The notes under the pieces were generated by a model that did not search any database, had not been told where the DNA came from, and worked only from the letters and a program-made list of their open reading frames with translations. A stretch of DNA of 64,000 nucleotides, from the NCBI GenBank assembly GCA_963669155.1, contig OZ022584.1, forward strand, positions 15,929,417 to 15,993,416. Direction: 5' to 3'. Positions 8,564 through 37,579 of the stretch are shown here, one piece after another. The first letter of the stretch is position 1; each line of letters starts with the position of its first letter. The DNA is from Arbacia lixula (taxonomy: Eukaryota > Echinodermata > Echinoidea > Arbacioida > Arbaciidae). The translations under genes were made by a program, and so were the position numbers.

Positions 8564-11060
8564 GCGACCACCCCTCTTTCTCCTCTCTAGTGTAAATGTA
8601 CTGTGTAGTGGTTATTTATCAGTGTGAAAGGTCCTTTGTGCCCAGTTCTCAGAAAGTTCTCATCTCAAGAGTCACAATCGGGCTGCTCTGAGAAGTATTA
8701 AAAATTGGATCTGTATCTTTTTCATTCCAGTGGAAAGGAAAGGGACTGTATATGTGTGTTTGTTTTGGAATTAAACTCGCACAAATTTGCGACGACAAGG
8801 ACACAAAATCCTCAAAACTAGATCTTCAACTTTTTTCATTCTCTAGAGGAAGATAAGAGGAAGACTGCGCATGTGGCTGTCCCAGATTCAACTTTGCACA
8901 AATTTGGGGCAAATATCAGGTCTTTCCAAATTCGATTAGCCCGCTCTTGATCCCCATTTGGACAGAAAGAAGGGAACTATTGCACTGAGTACTTATCATA
9001 AATTTAAACTTAAGCCTCTTGATGGGTATGTATCTGTAAATGTTCAATGTGAAGGTTGCATCCTGCGAACTGGAGTCGTTTTTTTAGCTATGGCTCTCCA
9101 GTAATAAGTTGTTAATTTCCACAGTAAATGGGAATGCGTATAGTGTGGTTCTGCTGGACATGACGGTCGATGGATTGGTGTGCTTTGGGAGATTAGGCGA
9201 CACGCACGTCCTAGTTTCTCACACAGTAGTCCGCCTAATGCATTTTCTGCCATGGGCTATGTATGATACCCGATACTTGTTTGATTGAAAGCATCATTAT
9301 GTGAAGTGTGCACTGAAAAGTTGCAGTTATGTGATGTTTTAAGAGCAATACTTGTGCATGTTATCCTCGATTATAATTTGTTAAGAAGATTTGCACAATC
9401 TAGTGATCTGTTCTTATTGGGCAGAGTATGTCTCTGGCATTACCAGCAATACCTCATTGCTAGACATGTTACAGTATCTGTAGTATTCCGCATTCCAAAG
9501 ATTTATTTAAAGTCTAATGTACAAGACTTCAAACCTTGTGTTAGAGCAAAAGGATTTTGGCATTGTGAAAAGGCAAGCAGAATGAGTTGGGGCATATTTG
9601 TGTGAATGTAGTGTCATTTTTTTGTCATTTTTTTTTTCTGAAATAACTACATGAGGGTGAGAATAATTGAAAAAGATCTGTGGCTTTCAATCCATGAATC
9701 AACTACAAACTGAATGTTATGTGGTAAATTCATGATATGAGGATAAAAAATTACGTTAAAAATTGAGAATGACCACCTCTCCTCCCCATAAGATTGATTG
9801 ATAAATTAAATAAGATGTCATGTGGAAAATTCACAAATTGGGGATAAAAGTGACATTTCAATGTTGAGGATAAACCTCCCCCCCCCCCTTCCCCCCTTCT
9901 CCTTCATGACATCAGCGTAACATTTATGATAACTCTAAGGTTGTGTAGAAAATAAATGGTTTCCTGGACAAATAACAGTTTGATTTTGAGGTTGATCCCC
10001 CTTTCTTTAGTGTAAGAACTTTTGGGAATGGGGAATGAGCATTGATCCTGCCCTCATAATTCGGCATGAGCATAACGAAAGGTAACGTCAGTGGCAGATC
10101 TTGTGATACTTTCCTTAAGGATGTCCAAACAACAAACTCTCTGTCATATATGCACAGAGGCCTTTCTTTATACAAAAGTTATTGTGCTGTTTGGATTTGA
10201 TTGAAGTACATGTACTTATTGGGAGTCAATTGATTCCTGTTTCAATGAGCACTGGGGAACTATGGTGAATCCAAGCATTTAAATCATTCACTTTGCTAAA
10301 TGGCATCATGTCTTGTGATAGCAATATCATGTGCATGATACAGTATCATCATCTGCACTTGTCTGACAAAACGGGGCTTGTGGAAGAAATTCAACCCCAC
10401 AATCAATTACATTGCTAGTAATACTTCCCCTGGTCCTTCTGAGCATTATTCTTTGCCTGATTTAAATCTGCACGCTTGTCGCAGAAAGATGCGGGCAGGA
10501 TCATGGGCGTAAGGCCACTTGACAGCATTATTGCTTGCGGTTGCCAACGCGGTGAACATGATTGTTTCCATGAAGATTATGGTTGCGTTACAAACCTTGA
10601 CTCATGTTTGCCGGCCGCAAGCAAATGGTACGAGTTAGCCTCGAGAGAACACCCACTGTATTTGGCCTGTTACGTGCGGAGTTGATTGTGTGTTGTGTAT
10701 CGCATTATTGATGTCTGCCCACACGTTTTGTTCATTGGGGATCGCATCCAGAACACATCCATCCGTACTTGTGTTTGGCAATTGACAATTGTTGTGAATT
10801 TGCTGTTTTTTCCATGTTTGCCAAGTGCTTGCAGGGGGAAAGGGCTTCCTTTGTTTCACTGTAAGATGATGTTTGTACACAGAAGAGGACTTTTATCGGT
10901 GTTGAATTAGAGCTACAAAGGGAAAAGGGGGGGGGGGGGGGGTAAAATAAAAGGAACAATTGAGGAAGCTTCCTTGGGTATCTATGTTCACATGGGAGTT
11001 TCTCTAGCTTCTGTACATATATGTCTTCTAAATAAAATGTTGATGGAAAGGTCTTGTCAT
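8564..11060 (+). other. Probable CCT7 3' UTR and downstream flank
   Basis: No coding sequence recognised. Possible poly(A) hexamers are ATTAAA at 8770, AATAAA at 9951 and AATAAA at 11031. A pyrimidine/C run lies at 9880-9900 and a G run at 10928-10942. Short open frames here show no family resemblance. The true 3' end cannot be decided from sequence alone. Confidence 0.45.
11031..11036 (+). terminator. Candidate poly(A) signal AATAAA for CCT7
   Basis: AATAAA is followed within 20-50 bases by a T/G-rich stretch (TTTTTTGGTTGTTC near 11060), the usual arrangement for cleavage and polyadenylation. Upstream hexamers (8770, 9951) are alternatives. Confidence 0.4.
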
Positions 11061-12859
11061 TTTTTGGTTGTTCAAATTGAATGATTTAGGGGATAAAAAT
11101 GACAGCATATCCCACATTTAGGGGGAAATACAATGATTTGTAGTGAGGGATTGTTCATTAAAAGCTTTAATATCAAGATCTTATTCATGAGATGTTTATG
11201 TCATGGCATCGTCATTACAATCTGCACAGCCATAATAGATATTGCTTTGAGCAAACCTGGAAAAAACCCCTCAATCCTGTTCCACTTGCAATGGTCCGAC
11301 CCTCATCTGCCGATGTACGGCCTCAGAATTTTGTGAGTTATAATTTCCTGCTCATGCAGTGAATCACCTCCAAAGCCCACCCGTTACCATGTATCCTGTC
11401 ACAGATCTGGTTCAGATGGGACCGACCCCAAAACACTCCTCAGGTGGGAGCGCGCGCCGTCCCAGAATGATCGTCAATACTCGCTGTTTTTCTTTCCTCG
11501 TCCGATGGTGTGAGAAATCCCCCACAGTTTCCTGTCTTCAGAGAAACCCGCGAGAAAGAAGCAAGCGTTTTATCGCTTGTATTGTTTCCCCACACTGGCA
11601 CTCGCTACCTAGCCTGACCAGATTTTGACAGGGGTGTCGCGTCTGGTTTTAAGAGACGTCGAGCGCCCCAAGCAGGAAACCGTAACCGTTCCAACAACGA
11701 GCGCGAGCCAACTCGTAAAAAAGACTTGCAGCTTACCAACGTGGAAAGAAATCCACACGGTGTTGGATTTTGACATTAATCCCCGTTCTGTGAAATAGCA
11801 CTCCCCATAGAACAAATACTGTGATCATGCGATTTCCTTGGTAATGCATGACATGTGTTTGGGGGTCTTGAATAGGTTGAGTTCTTGTTTACTCTGAGCA
11901 CACAGCGTTGTATGTATGTGTTCTGTAGGTTTGGGTGTGTGCGCTTCATGTCCACATTTGTCTCTTTCACCTCAGTGTAATGACATGAATGATGGACGTT
12001 ATTGGTTGCGGGAAGGACAGGGACGTCCACTATTTGGAGACAAGTGGGAGAAGGTGGTCATGAACCCAACAGGGGCGTAGAAGAGGGTGAGGAGAGTTAG
12101 AAGTAGATGACTTTTACAATAGGGAGCCATCCCCCAATTTATTAAAATGTATGTGTTTTACATTGTTAGCAGAAGGCTATAGACCACAAGGCGTAAGACT
12201 CGTGTGACGTATGTGATTTCATGATGATTACATGCATAATGTTCTAGATTACTGGGTATCCTGTCCTTCATTGTTGCCATTTCTCAATGTTGAAACATTT
12301 ATGTATTACATGCTCCAAAAATATGAAAAACATCAGGTTTGCCTTTTGTTACTGGACCCTACAAACCGTCAACACTTGCAACATTCCCCTTATCTGTTCT
12401 AAGCACTGAAAATTTTCCAAGAAAAATGTCTCAACATTTATAGTTTTTAGTTGGACCGTTTCTTATGATCAGTTCCTTTGCTCGAACTTGTACAAGATGG
12501 GGAAGAGGAAGATGCACATGTCTTGGGTCTCCGCGCATCATTTGATGTGTTCCGAGTGACAATCCGGCTGATAATTGTTCTGGTTCCCTGCACATGTAGT
12601 GCATACAGCTGAACTGTGAGATGAGAGAGAGTGGGAAACCAAAGGAAGAATTGATTTCCATGGCCTCCCCCGCCCGGCTCTCCGCGACACTTCTTCATGT
12701 GTGCTTTTACAAGTCATGCTCGTTGGATGTCGCCGGAGTGATTAAGAAAGGGACACCAACCCAAAGCTTTTGTATAGGGGGGGGGGGGGGGGGAGAGAAA
12801 TCGTCCTTAAAAAGTGCTGATTAAGTGAAATTGTAGGTGGGTGTCAGTGTGTTTTATGC

Positions 12860-13170
12860 CGCCGTTCTTATTGGTTTTGTTTGTTTCTCTGCTGGCCCCT
12901 CGTCGCCCAAACTCCTCATGAATGATGCCATGTGGTTTGCGTTTGGTGAGAAGTGCACTTGACGGGCCGATTAGGGGCAGTTTTGACATGTGCCTCTTTC
13001 TGCTCTCCCCGATTACGCAAAGACGCCTCAAGCTGACGATGATTTGGCACATTAGGCGTAGTGACTGTCCTGCCGTCAGCGGAGCGCTATTAACATTGGC
13101 AGCTCGCAGGAAATTCAATCAAAGTGCAAACGCCCAGTTGAATAGTCAAATTTTCACCCGATGATGTTTA
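12860..13170. promoter_or_regulatory. Possible cis-regulatory block
   Basis: A compact stretch holds several known binding-site types: GATTA cores (Otx/Pitx type) at 12969 and 13011, ATTACGCAA (C/EBP-like) at 13012, and ATCAAAG (TCF/LEF type) at 13118. It is non-repetitive and more GC-balanced than its flanks. Binding-site matches this short arise by chance, so this is a hypothesis only. Confidence 0.25.
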
Positions 13171-13278
13171 CTGTGGCGGTTAATTTGGGGGGCGAATATG
13201 TTTGTGTGTGTGTCTGTGTGTGTGTGTGTCTGTGAGAGAGAGACATGGAGTGTGAGACGGGTGGAGAGAGAGAAGAAT

Positions 13279-13326
13279 TGATAGATGGAAAGAGGGGGAG
13301 ATCAAAGGACAGTGAGAGAGGGAGAT
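13279..13326 (+). repeat. Inverted repeat, left arm
   Basis: TGATAGATGGAAAG through GAGAGGGAGAT is the reverse complement, with about two mismatches, of 13789-13835. It includes the block GAGATCAAAGGACAGTGAGA. Confidence 0.85.
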
Positions 13327-13788
13327 AAGGGGAGAGGAAGAGAGAGAGAGAGGGTGGAGAAGAAATGAGAGGGGTGTTCGTGGCCATGAACAGGTGCCGT
13401 AGTGGGCGAGGGAGTGATCATACATATCTCTCTAAGGACCGAGCTGAATTTGGGGAGTTGCGCCAGGCGCGGTGTGCCTCCTAGAGACCAGGCTCTCGTA
13501 ACAGAGAAAAATATTGCACCTGGTGGAATTGGGATCAATTTGAGCAGACTGCAGAGTCATGGTAGATAGGTTATGACCACCTTTCTAGTTATCTCTCTCT
13601 CTCTCTCCCTTTCTTTCCCTCTTTCTCATGTTCCTTTTGCTCTTTCTTTCTAGACAGATAATATATAAGCACTCTGTGATAAAGTTTAGGTACATATGCC
13701 ACAAGCGTTAATTTCATGCTGTGTTCCCACTTGGAAAACAGAACGCTTATCTAGTAGCAATTTTGTTGGTAGCGGGGGTTGCAATATG

Positions 13789-13835
13789 TCTCCCTCTCTC
13801 ACTGTCCTTTGATCTCCCCTTCTTTCCATCTATCA
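13789..13835 (-). repeat. Inverted repeat, right arm
   Basis: Reverse complement of 13279-13326, about 460 bases away. The arms could be the ends of a foldback element or a local inverted duplication. Confidence 0.85.
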
Positions 13836-14391
13836 GGGCCCCATTTTTTAAATTGATTGCAACTCGATTCAATCAGTCAATCAAAGTCCCCGACTACTTT
13901 ACTCTAGGTGGTTTAAAAGTACTTGTAAGATTTTGAAGATACCTGTAATTACAGTTTTCCCTTCATATTTATGCAAAGAGAACGCAGGAATTCAAGAAGA
14001 TTGGTCATTCAGATTGTGAACTGGTATTTGCAATGACATGGTATTTCATTAAATTTGTCCTGAATGAGAATCATATTACTTATATGAGCAATGTTAATAA
14101 CATCAAACCAGGTGATATTGATGAAAGGTATTGATATGAAAATGTAAAAAATACAAGTAAGTTGTAATATTATGAAATGTGCAGTTTCTTTTATATTTCT
14201 TTTTTTGTATTATTACTATGTAATGACCTTGTTCCACCAATTGCTGTGTTTGTGTATGTGCTAAATGACACTTCATAATCCAATAATAAATGTGGCATTT
14301 GCATTGCTGTGCCATCAATATCAAAATTTGTGAATGAGAGGTTTGTCCTTTTAACCAAACTGATTGGAATTGAATGCTTTGTTTGACCAGG

Positions 14392-14732
14392 AGCCAGTCT
14401 TACAAAGAGTTGTGATTGACCTCCTTGGATAGCAAGTCCAATCTCTGCTCTTTAATGAACAGAGTTTGGATTGATATATGAAAGTCAAGTTGTGATCAAT
14501 CGTAAACCTTATATGACGGGGGTCCTGGGCTTTGATTTATAAGGAGTTGCAAATGATCTGAATCGATATCAAGTCCAATTCCCTCTCAAATATACAGGAT
14601 TAGGATTGATGCCAATCGAAAGTTGTGATTAAAGGGATAGTTCACCCTGAAATTATTTTTGTTTCAATAATTGAAACCAAAATAATTTCAAGGTGAACTA
14701 TCCCTTTAATAACTAATCTTTATAAGACAGCC
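14392..14732. mobile_element. Dispersed GTCTTATAAAG-type repeat, two units
   Basis: Two degenerate units (about 14392-14530 and 14527-14732) share phrases such as AGTCTTACAAAGAGTTG, CAAGTCCAAT, TTGTGATCAATCG and TTTATAAGACAG. The same family occurs at 28601-28733 and 53671-53810. The termini (GTCTTA... and ...TAAGAC, next to GGCC/GGGC) are inverted, as in MITEs. The second unit is interrupted by the element at 14629-14709. Confidence 0.7.
14629..14709. mobile_element. piggyBac-type MITE with TTAA target duplication
   Basis: TTAA at 14629-14632 and TTAA at 14706-14709 flank an inverted repeat whose arms begin AGGGATAGTTCACC and end GGTGAACTATCCCT. The arms are nearly exact (about 33 bases each) with a small central loop. 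TTAA duplication is the signature of piggyBac-family transposases. It has no coding capacity, so it would need a transposase in trans. Confidence 0.85.
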
Positions 14733-14765
14733 CCCCCCCCCCCCCACACACACACACACAGATGG
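14731..14765. repeat. Poly-C followed by (CA)n
   Basis: About 16 C residues are followed by a short CA microsatellite; CA-rich sequence continues to about 14850. Confidence 0.9.
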
Positions 14766-14879
14766 ACACATACTGGCAACAGACACAAACATATAGATCC
14801 ACACACATACAAGCAACACACAGAACACATATTCATAGTCATACACATACAGATGCATATCAGAATTTGCAACATAATC

Positions 14880-17800
14880 ATCAACTCTACATACAATTGT
14901 GTCCTAGAAAGTAGAAAAGACAACCAGAAACCCCAAATCAATCTCTTTTGTCTTGATATGTTTCCACCATTGAATTTATTCATCATAACACCAAGACATA
15001 GACACATACAAGTTGCAAATTGAGAGGCAAGTTTACGTTGTTCCTTCCCATCTCCTTTTAAAAACTCAATGATAAAAGACAGCCATTTTTACAAGCATAT
15101 TTTTTTTTTAATTTTCAAATAGTAGTATCGCAATAACTCTCATATCAAAATCGGGAATTGATATCTTGAGAAGAGTGCTAGACCTTTCAACCTAGCACTC
15201 TTGTCTACTTCGCCACCCTATGTTAGAATGATGAAACTAGGAAACTATTGTTATTGAAAACTATATACATTATACAATAGCTTTAAACTGATTTCAAAGC
15301 AGTTGAGCGCATTGTGTTCTCATTAAGTGCAATAAAAGCATGGCCCATGCAAGGGGGGATGCTACCGAACAACAGTTAGCTACTACAAAGTACCTTGTTC
15401 TAAAGTCAGTTGTATTTCACTTAGTGAGAGAGTACCCTGTCTGTTTTCAAACATGCAATATAGCGAGGGAAAAACAACTACAACATCTTTTTATCATTCT
15501 AGTCCATCTCTCTCTTTCTCTCTCACACCAGCATATACACTCACTCTCGCAACATGGCAGGCAAAGTCTTGATTGGTGGGTTCAAATTGTACGATTTTGC
15601 ATCAAAAAGTGTTATACAATAATATGTATCGACACGATCACAGATACCACAAAAGCAACTCCCAACAAATACAACAGACGTAATTGGAACAATTTCAGTT
15701 CTCTTCTCATGTTGTTGCCAGAATGGATTATTTCATTTCTCTTTAAAATATTTTTTTAAAAATGTTTGCATGTTCTGCAAATCAGTCTAACATTGACAAC
15801 GTATCAAATTACAAGAGGTGGAAAAAAAATAACACTAGTCCTGCTACTCTATTGTCTTTTGCTTCATACGTAACAACATAGCTTATTTTTCTTTAGAATG
15901 TACAAGTCTTGCCTTTTCAACATGTAACCATGGTAATTCAATATCATGGTGACAAAACATTGGCCCTGAGCGTGGAATTCAAGTCTGATTAAATCAATAT
16001 TTTCTTTTTAAAAACCACAGTGACAAAAAAAAGTTCTTCAACTCTTTCCTTTTTACATTACAAATGACACATAACTGTCCAGTCGAACACTGGCCATTTA
16101 ATAATACTGAATTTTTTTTCTCTCTCTTGTCTTGGACATTACAGTGTGAGATATTCACAAGACGCAACACAAAATCAAAAATTTTGAATAATGTAATAAT
16201 GACATGCTTCACATCAAAACACATGTAGGTCCAATCACATAGGAACTGAAGTCGATAACAATTAATATCCAACACAAAATGGTATTTTCTACGTTTGGTC
16301 TGGTGCGTGAAATATAACTACTTTGACTTCATAACAGCTACAATCGATGACTCACAAAATAATCATTTCAAGAGTAAACGTAAAAAGTTAGTAATACTAA
16401 TGTCAAATAGTGCTTGCTCTAGTATATATATACACCTTTCACAAACACATAGACACTATCTGGTATGCTATCCATAGAATTGTCGAATAACCATATTTCT
16501 TATATTATATAACAGGATTTTGATGGTACCACATTGATTTATGAATTACAACAGGCTATTCTGGCGAGCTGGACTGTGTCTATGTGCATCTCACTGCAAA
16601 GGTTTGACCCTAGATAGCAGTGGTCAGTGTATGGTATATTTTTTTTTACAGGCAATCCTATTCTGTGGAGAGAAGTATGATCTCAAGTATTTATGTTTGT
16701 AACAAGTCAGGAACCTTAGTTGTGAGTTCATTGCAGTTTGACGCACATCATTCTGAGCACTTCATATCAGCATTGCTGAAGACTTTTACATGTGACCCTT
16801 GGTTTAAAGCCTAATTTGGGGCTTGTGTCGACTCAACCGAATGGACCGATCAACAAGGGGGAGTGATAGAAATGTTGAGTTATGAGGGGACCAGAAATAA
16901 AAACCAATATTGAAATGATTATAACAGATCAAGGTGTGGAAAGCCATATGGCACGTTATGACAATTATTAAGTACAATAATTAGATTTTCTTCCTTTGAA
17001 CTACTAGCAATTACAGTCTCGATTCATTTAAGGAACAGGCTAATAATTTTTTGGTAGTGAGAATCAGCTACAGTTTGATTTGATATTATGCATACTTTTC
17101 TGACTGACTGAATTTGTTTTAATACACTTGTCCCTTTAAAGGATGAATACAATGCTTTAAATTCCATTTAAGTTTCCTCTTTCATAATACACTTTCAATG
17201 GTTACAGTTGAATACATAACTTTCACTTCTGAACACCTTTGCCATCTATCCCATCTTCTTTCAAATGAATTGGTTATTAATGATGACAGTAATTTACTAA
17301 TGGCGGACCTACAGATTTAATACTGGCCAGTGACGTTCATACCCATGGTCATCTCTTCAACATGCAAATTTAGCATTTTCCCCAAAAGTAGTCTTTTAAG
17401 TACATAGATCCAAGATTGTATTTGGCAGGAAATCACAAGATAGAATAACAACAAAATTGCAGCACTTAATAATTAAAAAGGTAGAATCTATGATATGATA
17501 CAACTTTCGGAATGAGCCTTGCGCTAAAACAAAGTCAGAGACTATCAAGACGCACTGTTGGACCAATTACACAGATATCTGACACCACACGGAAACAAAG
17601 GCGCATGCTTTTTACGCTTCTATAAATCATTGGTATACAAAAAAAAATGACTGAACCAACTTGTTATATAGAATATATATAAATATAAATATATACATTG
17701 ATTTTGAGTTCTCAGTTCTCAATGTGCTTAGAATACAACAGATCTACCTATCTAATTCTCAATTTACAAAGAACCACATTTCATCTCCTAACTCAAGAGG

Positions 17801-19482
17801 CGATGTGATAGCACTACACAAATATAATCATTACAATCTACAGTTCAACAGTTTTTTTTTCCATCTGTTTCACAGCTACATGATAAACTTTATTACCAGA
17901 AGGAACAACACAGAAGAAGTGCGACTTCTCGCTCAGAATCCAACACATTGTCGTCCTCCTTTCTCGCCGTGTGATTTCATTTCTATTTTTGTTTTTCCAC
18001 ATATTTACAGACATTACCTTGAAGTATAAATACCGTCTTTGTACAGTTTGGCAAGCACCAGTTTTAGCATCGTCCTCTTCCCTCGTACTTCATTCTCGTA
18101 CTGCGACAGGGTGGCAGAAAACGCCACAGGCTTTCATACAACGTTCAAGAATAAATAGCAAGAGATAAACATATTCCGTTACGTGCGTTTGCGTAACATC
18201 ATAGTCAATTCACTCCTTCCCTCAAGTTCTCAGGTCATTTCAGGATATTTTCAGCATTTACTGAAAATCATTTCTTATCAACTAATGATTTCACAGAGTG
18301 GTAGCGAGCAACTATCGATAGTAAAAGCTATTTTCAAATAATTTCACATTTGGAACATTTCGGTCATATGAATAAACGCAGAATGATTTTTGGAATTATA
18401 GGAATTGGGTAGTGGCAAAAATGGCTTTGGTAGATGATCTCACTCTCTTTCACTCATGAATTACTTTGGGAATTGCAGTTCTTGAACTGGGTGCATCATG
18501 ATTAAGTTTCAGTTTGCGGCAAAATCACTGACCAAAAGTCTGCCCGTGCCTCTAACACAACTTGGCTGTCACCATCTATTTGACTAGCATGTACTACCGT
18601 TCCTGCCATGATTTCAGAGCATCTGAATATCCTTCTCCTCCTCTTGCTCTCGGTCAGAGAGAGAGAGAGAGAGAGAGAGGGTAGCCAGGATTTAAATCTC
18701 TTAATCAGCAGGTTGGAGGGGAGCAATCAGATTAAGGGTGTGGTCCCGTCCCCCATGGGATTGGCCCCCCTCTTTATATCCAAGTCAAAACTATGACCAG
18801 CCTTGCCCCCCATTTAAACAAATCAGGGGGGCAAAAAATAGCACCCGGCCTAATGGCTTGTCTTCTTTTGGGAAACTCTTTCGCAGACTACAAGCTACAT
18901 CGAACATCACGACTTGCTTGTTCTGAACTGCTGGAGAATACCATATGCTGTGAGAAGAGGCTGTCTAGCTTATTCTTTCTCAAATAACAAATCATTTCTA
19001 TAAAAGAAAGGGAGCTACAAACATGAAAATGTTCTGGCATTTGTTAACAGCAATTGATAAATTGTGCAGAATTTTACCCAAGTCACAAAAAACATGCAAA
19101 TGAGCAAAACCTTAACCTCGAATGACAGGAAAATCTAGGCTTCTTGTTTTAGTGGGAGGCAGTATTAAAGTAAGTTGGAGAGATATAAAAAGTTGCTATA
19201 ATTGTGAGCAAAACATCTGGCAAATTTGAAGGTGAGTTTAGATGTATGACTACAATTGCAAACTTTCTCGACGTTTCACAATCGATAACCATTAGGAATA
19301 GCATACCATCCTGCATCATAACGACATAAGCAGTGTTCATCTTTTTCTTATTCGCTGGCTGTATCCATCATTTCCTCAACGTCCATGTACCAGGAATAAA
19401 CATGTCTTCCACTGCTTATTAACTCTTGTCATCTATTGAGTCGCCCTTTTCATCTCCAAACACCTCATGTCCACACTGGATT
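14880..19482 (-). other. COE: AT-rich, repeat-poor segment; possible long COE 3' UTR
   Basis: Directly 3' of the predicted COE stop codon. Apart from one GA run (18655-18680) it lacks the microsatellites found elsewhere. On the minus strand it holds four TGTANATA motifs (15262-15269, 16427-16434, 17690-17697, 18002-18009), the known Pumilio-binding consensus. Possible minus-strand AATAAA signals include 17889-17894 and 14975-14980. Long 3' UTRs are common in developmental regulators, but transcription here is not shown by the sequence. Open frames on the + strand look random. Confidence 0.35.
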
Positions 19483-35374
<15,892 letters not shown>

Positions 35375-37579
35375 TTAACATGACAGAAACATCGACGTTT
35401 ACGTAACCAATATTGGTTTGCCTTCTTTTACTTTGATTTTGAGTTGATAGCAATTCTTCGCAAGATGCTACTCGGCACTGATTGTAGTTTATTTCCTCTT
35501 TGAAAAAATATAATTTACATTTGATTGACATATTATGCTAAGTTGTTTTTACTGATCTGACTGAGGTAAGATAACTGAGGTAAGTGGTAACATGAGCTGA
35601 ACATTTTTTAAAAGATCCATGGACCAGGTGAGCTCACAAACACACATAAAAACACACATAAAAACACACACAAACACACACAAGCCAACTCGTTATGTGC
35701 AAATCTTCACTCTCAGCGCTCACTTGCACTCTCACAAAAGAAATATCCTAAAAGTTATACTGATTGTCAACAAGATATTGAACTTGATGGCATATAGGCA
35801 ATATCTTAAATTGACATCCGTAATTGGGACATTTCTGACTGGGACGTCTGTATGCTAGCCATTGCTATTTCATACTCCTGTTTCTAGGGAGTATATCAGA
35901 ATGCAATGAAGACTATGCTCATATCATACGTCATGAGTTAATACAGCCCCGTGATGATTTCACTAGGAATGAGATTGCTTACTTAATACTGAAACAGACA
36001 TCAAGTCAGCCTTCTTTTGTTCATTTATATATTTCAACCTGGTTTGAGTGAAGGAGTCTGGATGATCTTGCACTGTTTCCAAACAAGAAAACCGTCGAGT
36101 CACTCCCAGATCACCTTGATGTTCTTGAGTTTTCCCCCCTCTCCTCTCCTCTCCTCCCTCTCCTCCTTGCCCAAGCACTGCTACGTTGATAGATATGACC
36201 TTTTGATGATGTGCATCCCTTGAGAAGCCAGCTCAAACAACTGAATCATCCCTTCTTGGATTCAATTATCTCTCAAATGGGATCTATTATTAAAACTGTA
36301 ACACTCCCCCTGCCCCCCTCCCACTTCCCCTTACCCCCTCCTCTTTCGCCTCTACGCCCTCCCCTTTCCACTTCCCTCCCCTCTCCTTTCCCCTACCCCC
36401 CACCCCCCCCACCCCCCCACCCCCTCCACCCCCCCCCCCCACCAACCCACCAGCCCCTATCTCTCAGAGCCCCCAAATGCTGCCTAAGCATACAGCGGGA
36501 TAGCTAGGCTTTGGGGGGGGGGGGGGGAGAAGTACTTGGTGGTGATCATTGGGTGCTACATGATGATAATGACTTGTGAAATATTAGGTTGATTCTGAGA
36601 GAGAGTTGGACCAGTGCTGCTGAGGTAGGTAGGTGGGTAGGAAGGGGGCTGGGTCGGACTCTTACGTCAAGGCTGCAGCAGCGACAGGATATTTGGAACA
36701 CGCCGAGAGCGAGCGAGCGATGCACTTCACAAACACTCCTCTGCCTGGGAAGCTTACAGTGAACCGAGCTATGACAACTCTTACCAATTAACATGCTAGG
36801 GGTGAATAACTGGGCTGGGTTAAGACGGGGTAAAAAAAAATGATTGGCTAATTTACGAGCTCTTGATTGAATAGAGTGGTTAAGCAAGAGAAACGGAGTT
36901 GACAGTTCCGATGATGTGCTCACCGACACCTAAGGCAACCTGAGAAGGGTTATAAAATAATACAGGCACCTTGAGACCCTGATAAAGCAACTCGTTATGT
37001 GGTTTATCATTGGAATGCTGTAGTCATCACTTTATGTCAATTATGTCATGAGGCTATGGGGGAATGATCAGTGTCCCCCTTCTCTGCATCACCAACCCAC
37101 CAATCAGGAGAGCTATTTTTGACACACCTTCCATGTGACAATAAACCCTCTTGGTGGTGTCATTAATAGAGAGAACATGATTGGTGGTATGTTGCCAGGC
37201 CTGAAATGGGATATGATTTGGGCTTTTTAAAAACTGTAGGATTAATGATAAGTCCCTGGCCTGCAAACTTATAGACCTGAACAAGAAAGTACACATAAAT
37301 TGATCCTGAATTTGAGGCCCATACATATTGCCTAATTGATACCAACAGAAATAGGTGGGGGGGGGGGGGGGTGGTGAAAATATCCTGACTGTTATTTTCT
37401 GTTTTTTCATATCTTTTCTTGCTGGAGTGCTGAAAGGTAACCTAGTTCCATCATGCTATTACTGTTGCCCCCTAATTCCCAAGCTACACCAAGGTTTTCC
37501 AGGCGAGTTAAGGTGGGAAATTATCTTTGACTCCCCAACGGGATAGGACTGACATATATATATGTTGTCTAATATACAC

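Larger units (their letters stand above)
11061..14390. other. Intergenic region between CCT7 and COE
   Basis: No exon recognised. Two stretches of balanced, non-repetitive composition (about 11,340-11,760 and 12,860-13,170) look unlike the surrounding AT-rich or microsatellite DNA and could be regulatory. A G run lies at 12,778-12,793, a GA/TG microsatellite at 13,203-13,360, and a 47-bp inverted repeat pairs 13,279 with 13,835. From 13,950 to 14,390 the sequence is AT-rich without visible structure. Confidence 0.5.

Noticed and set aside
15340-15759. 139-codon + strand open frame
   Set aside because: AT-rich, mixed composition, lies in the probable COE 3' UTR on the opposite strand, no family resemblance.
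36546-36929. Minus-strand frame with ISCRCCS, considered as the COE zinc-knuckle exon (IMCSRCC in human)
   Set aside because: Only a few residues match; the following CGNRNETPSD-type sequence and suitable splice sites are absent.
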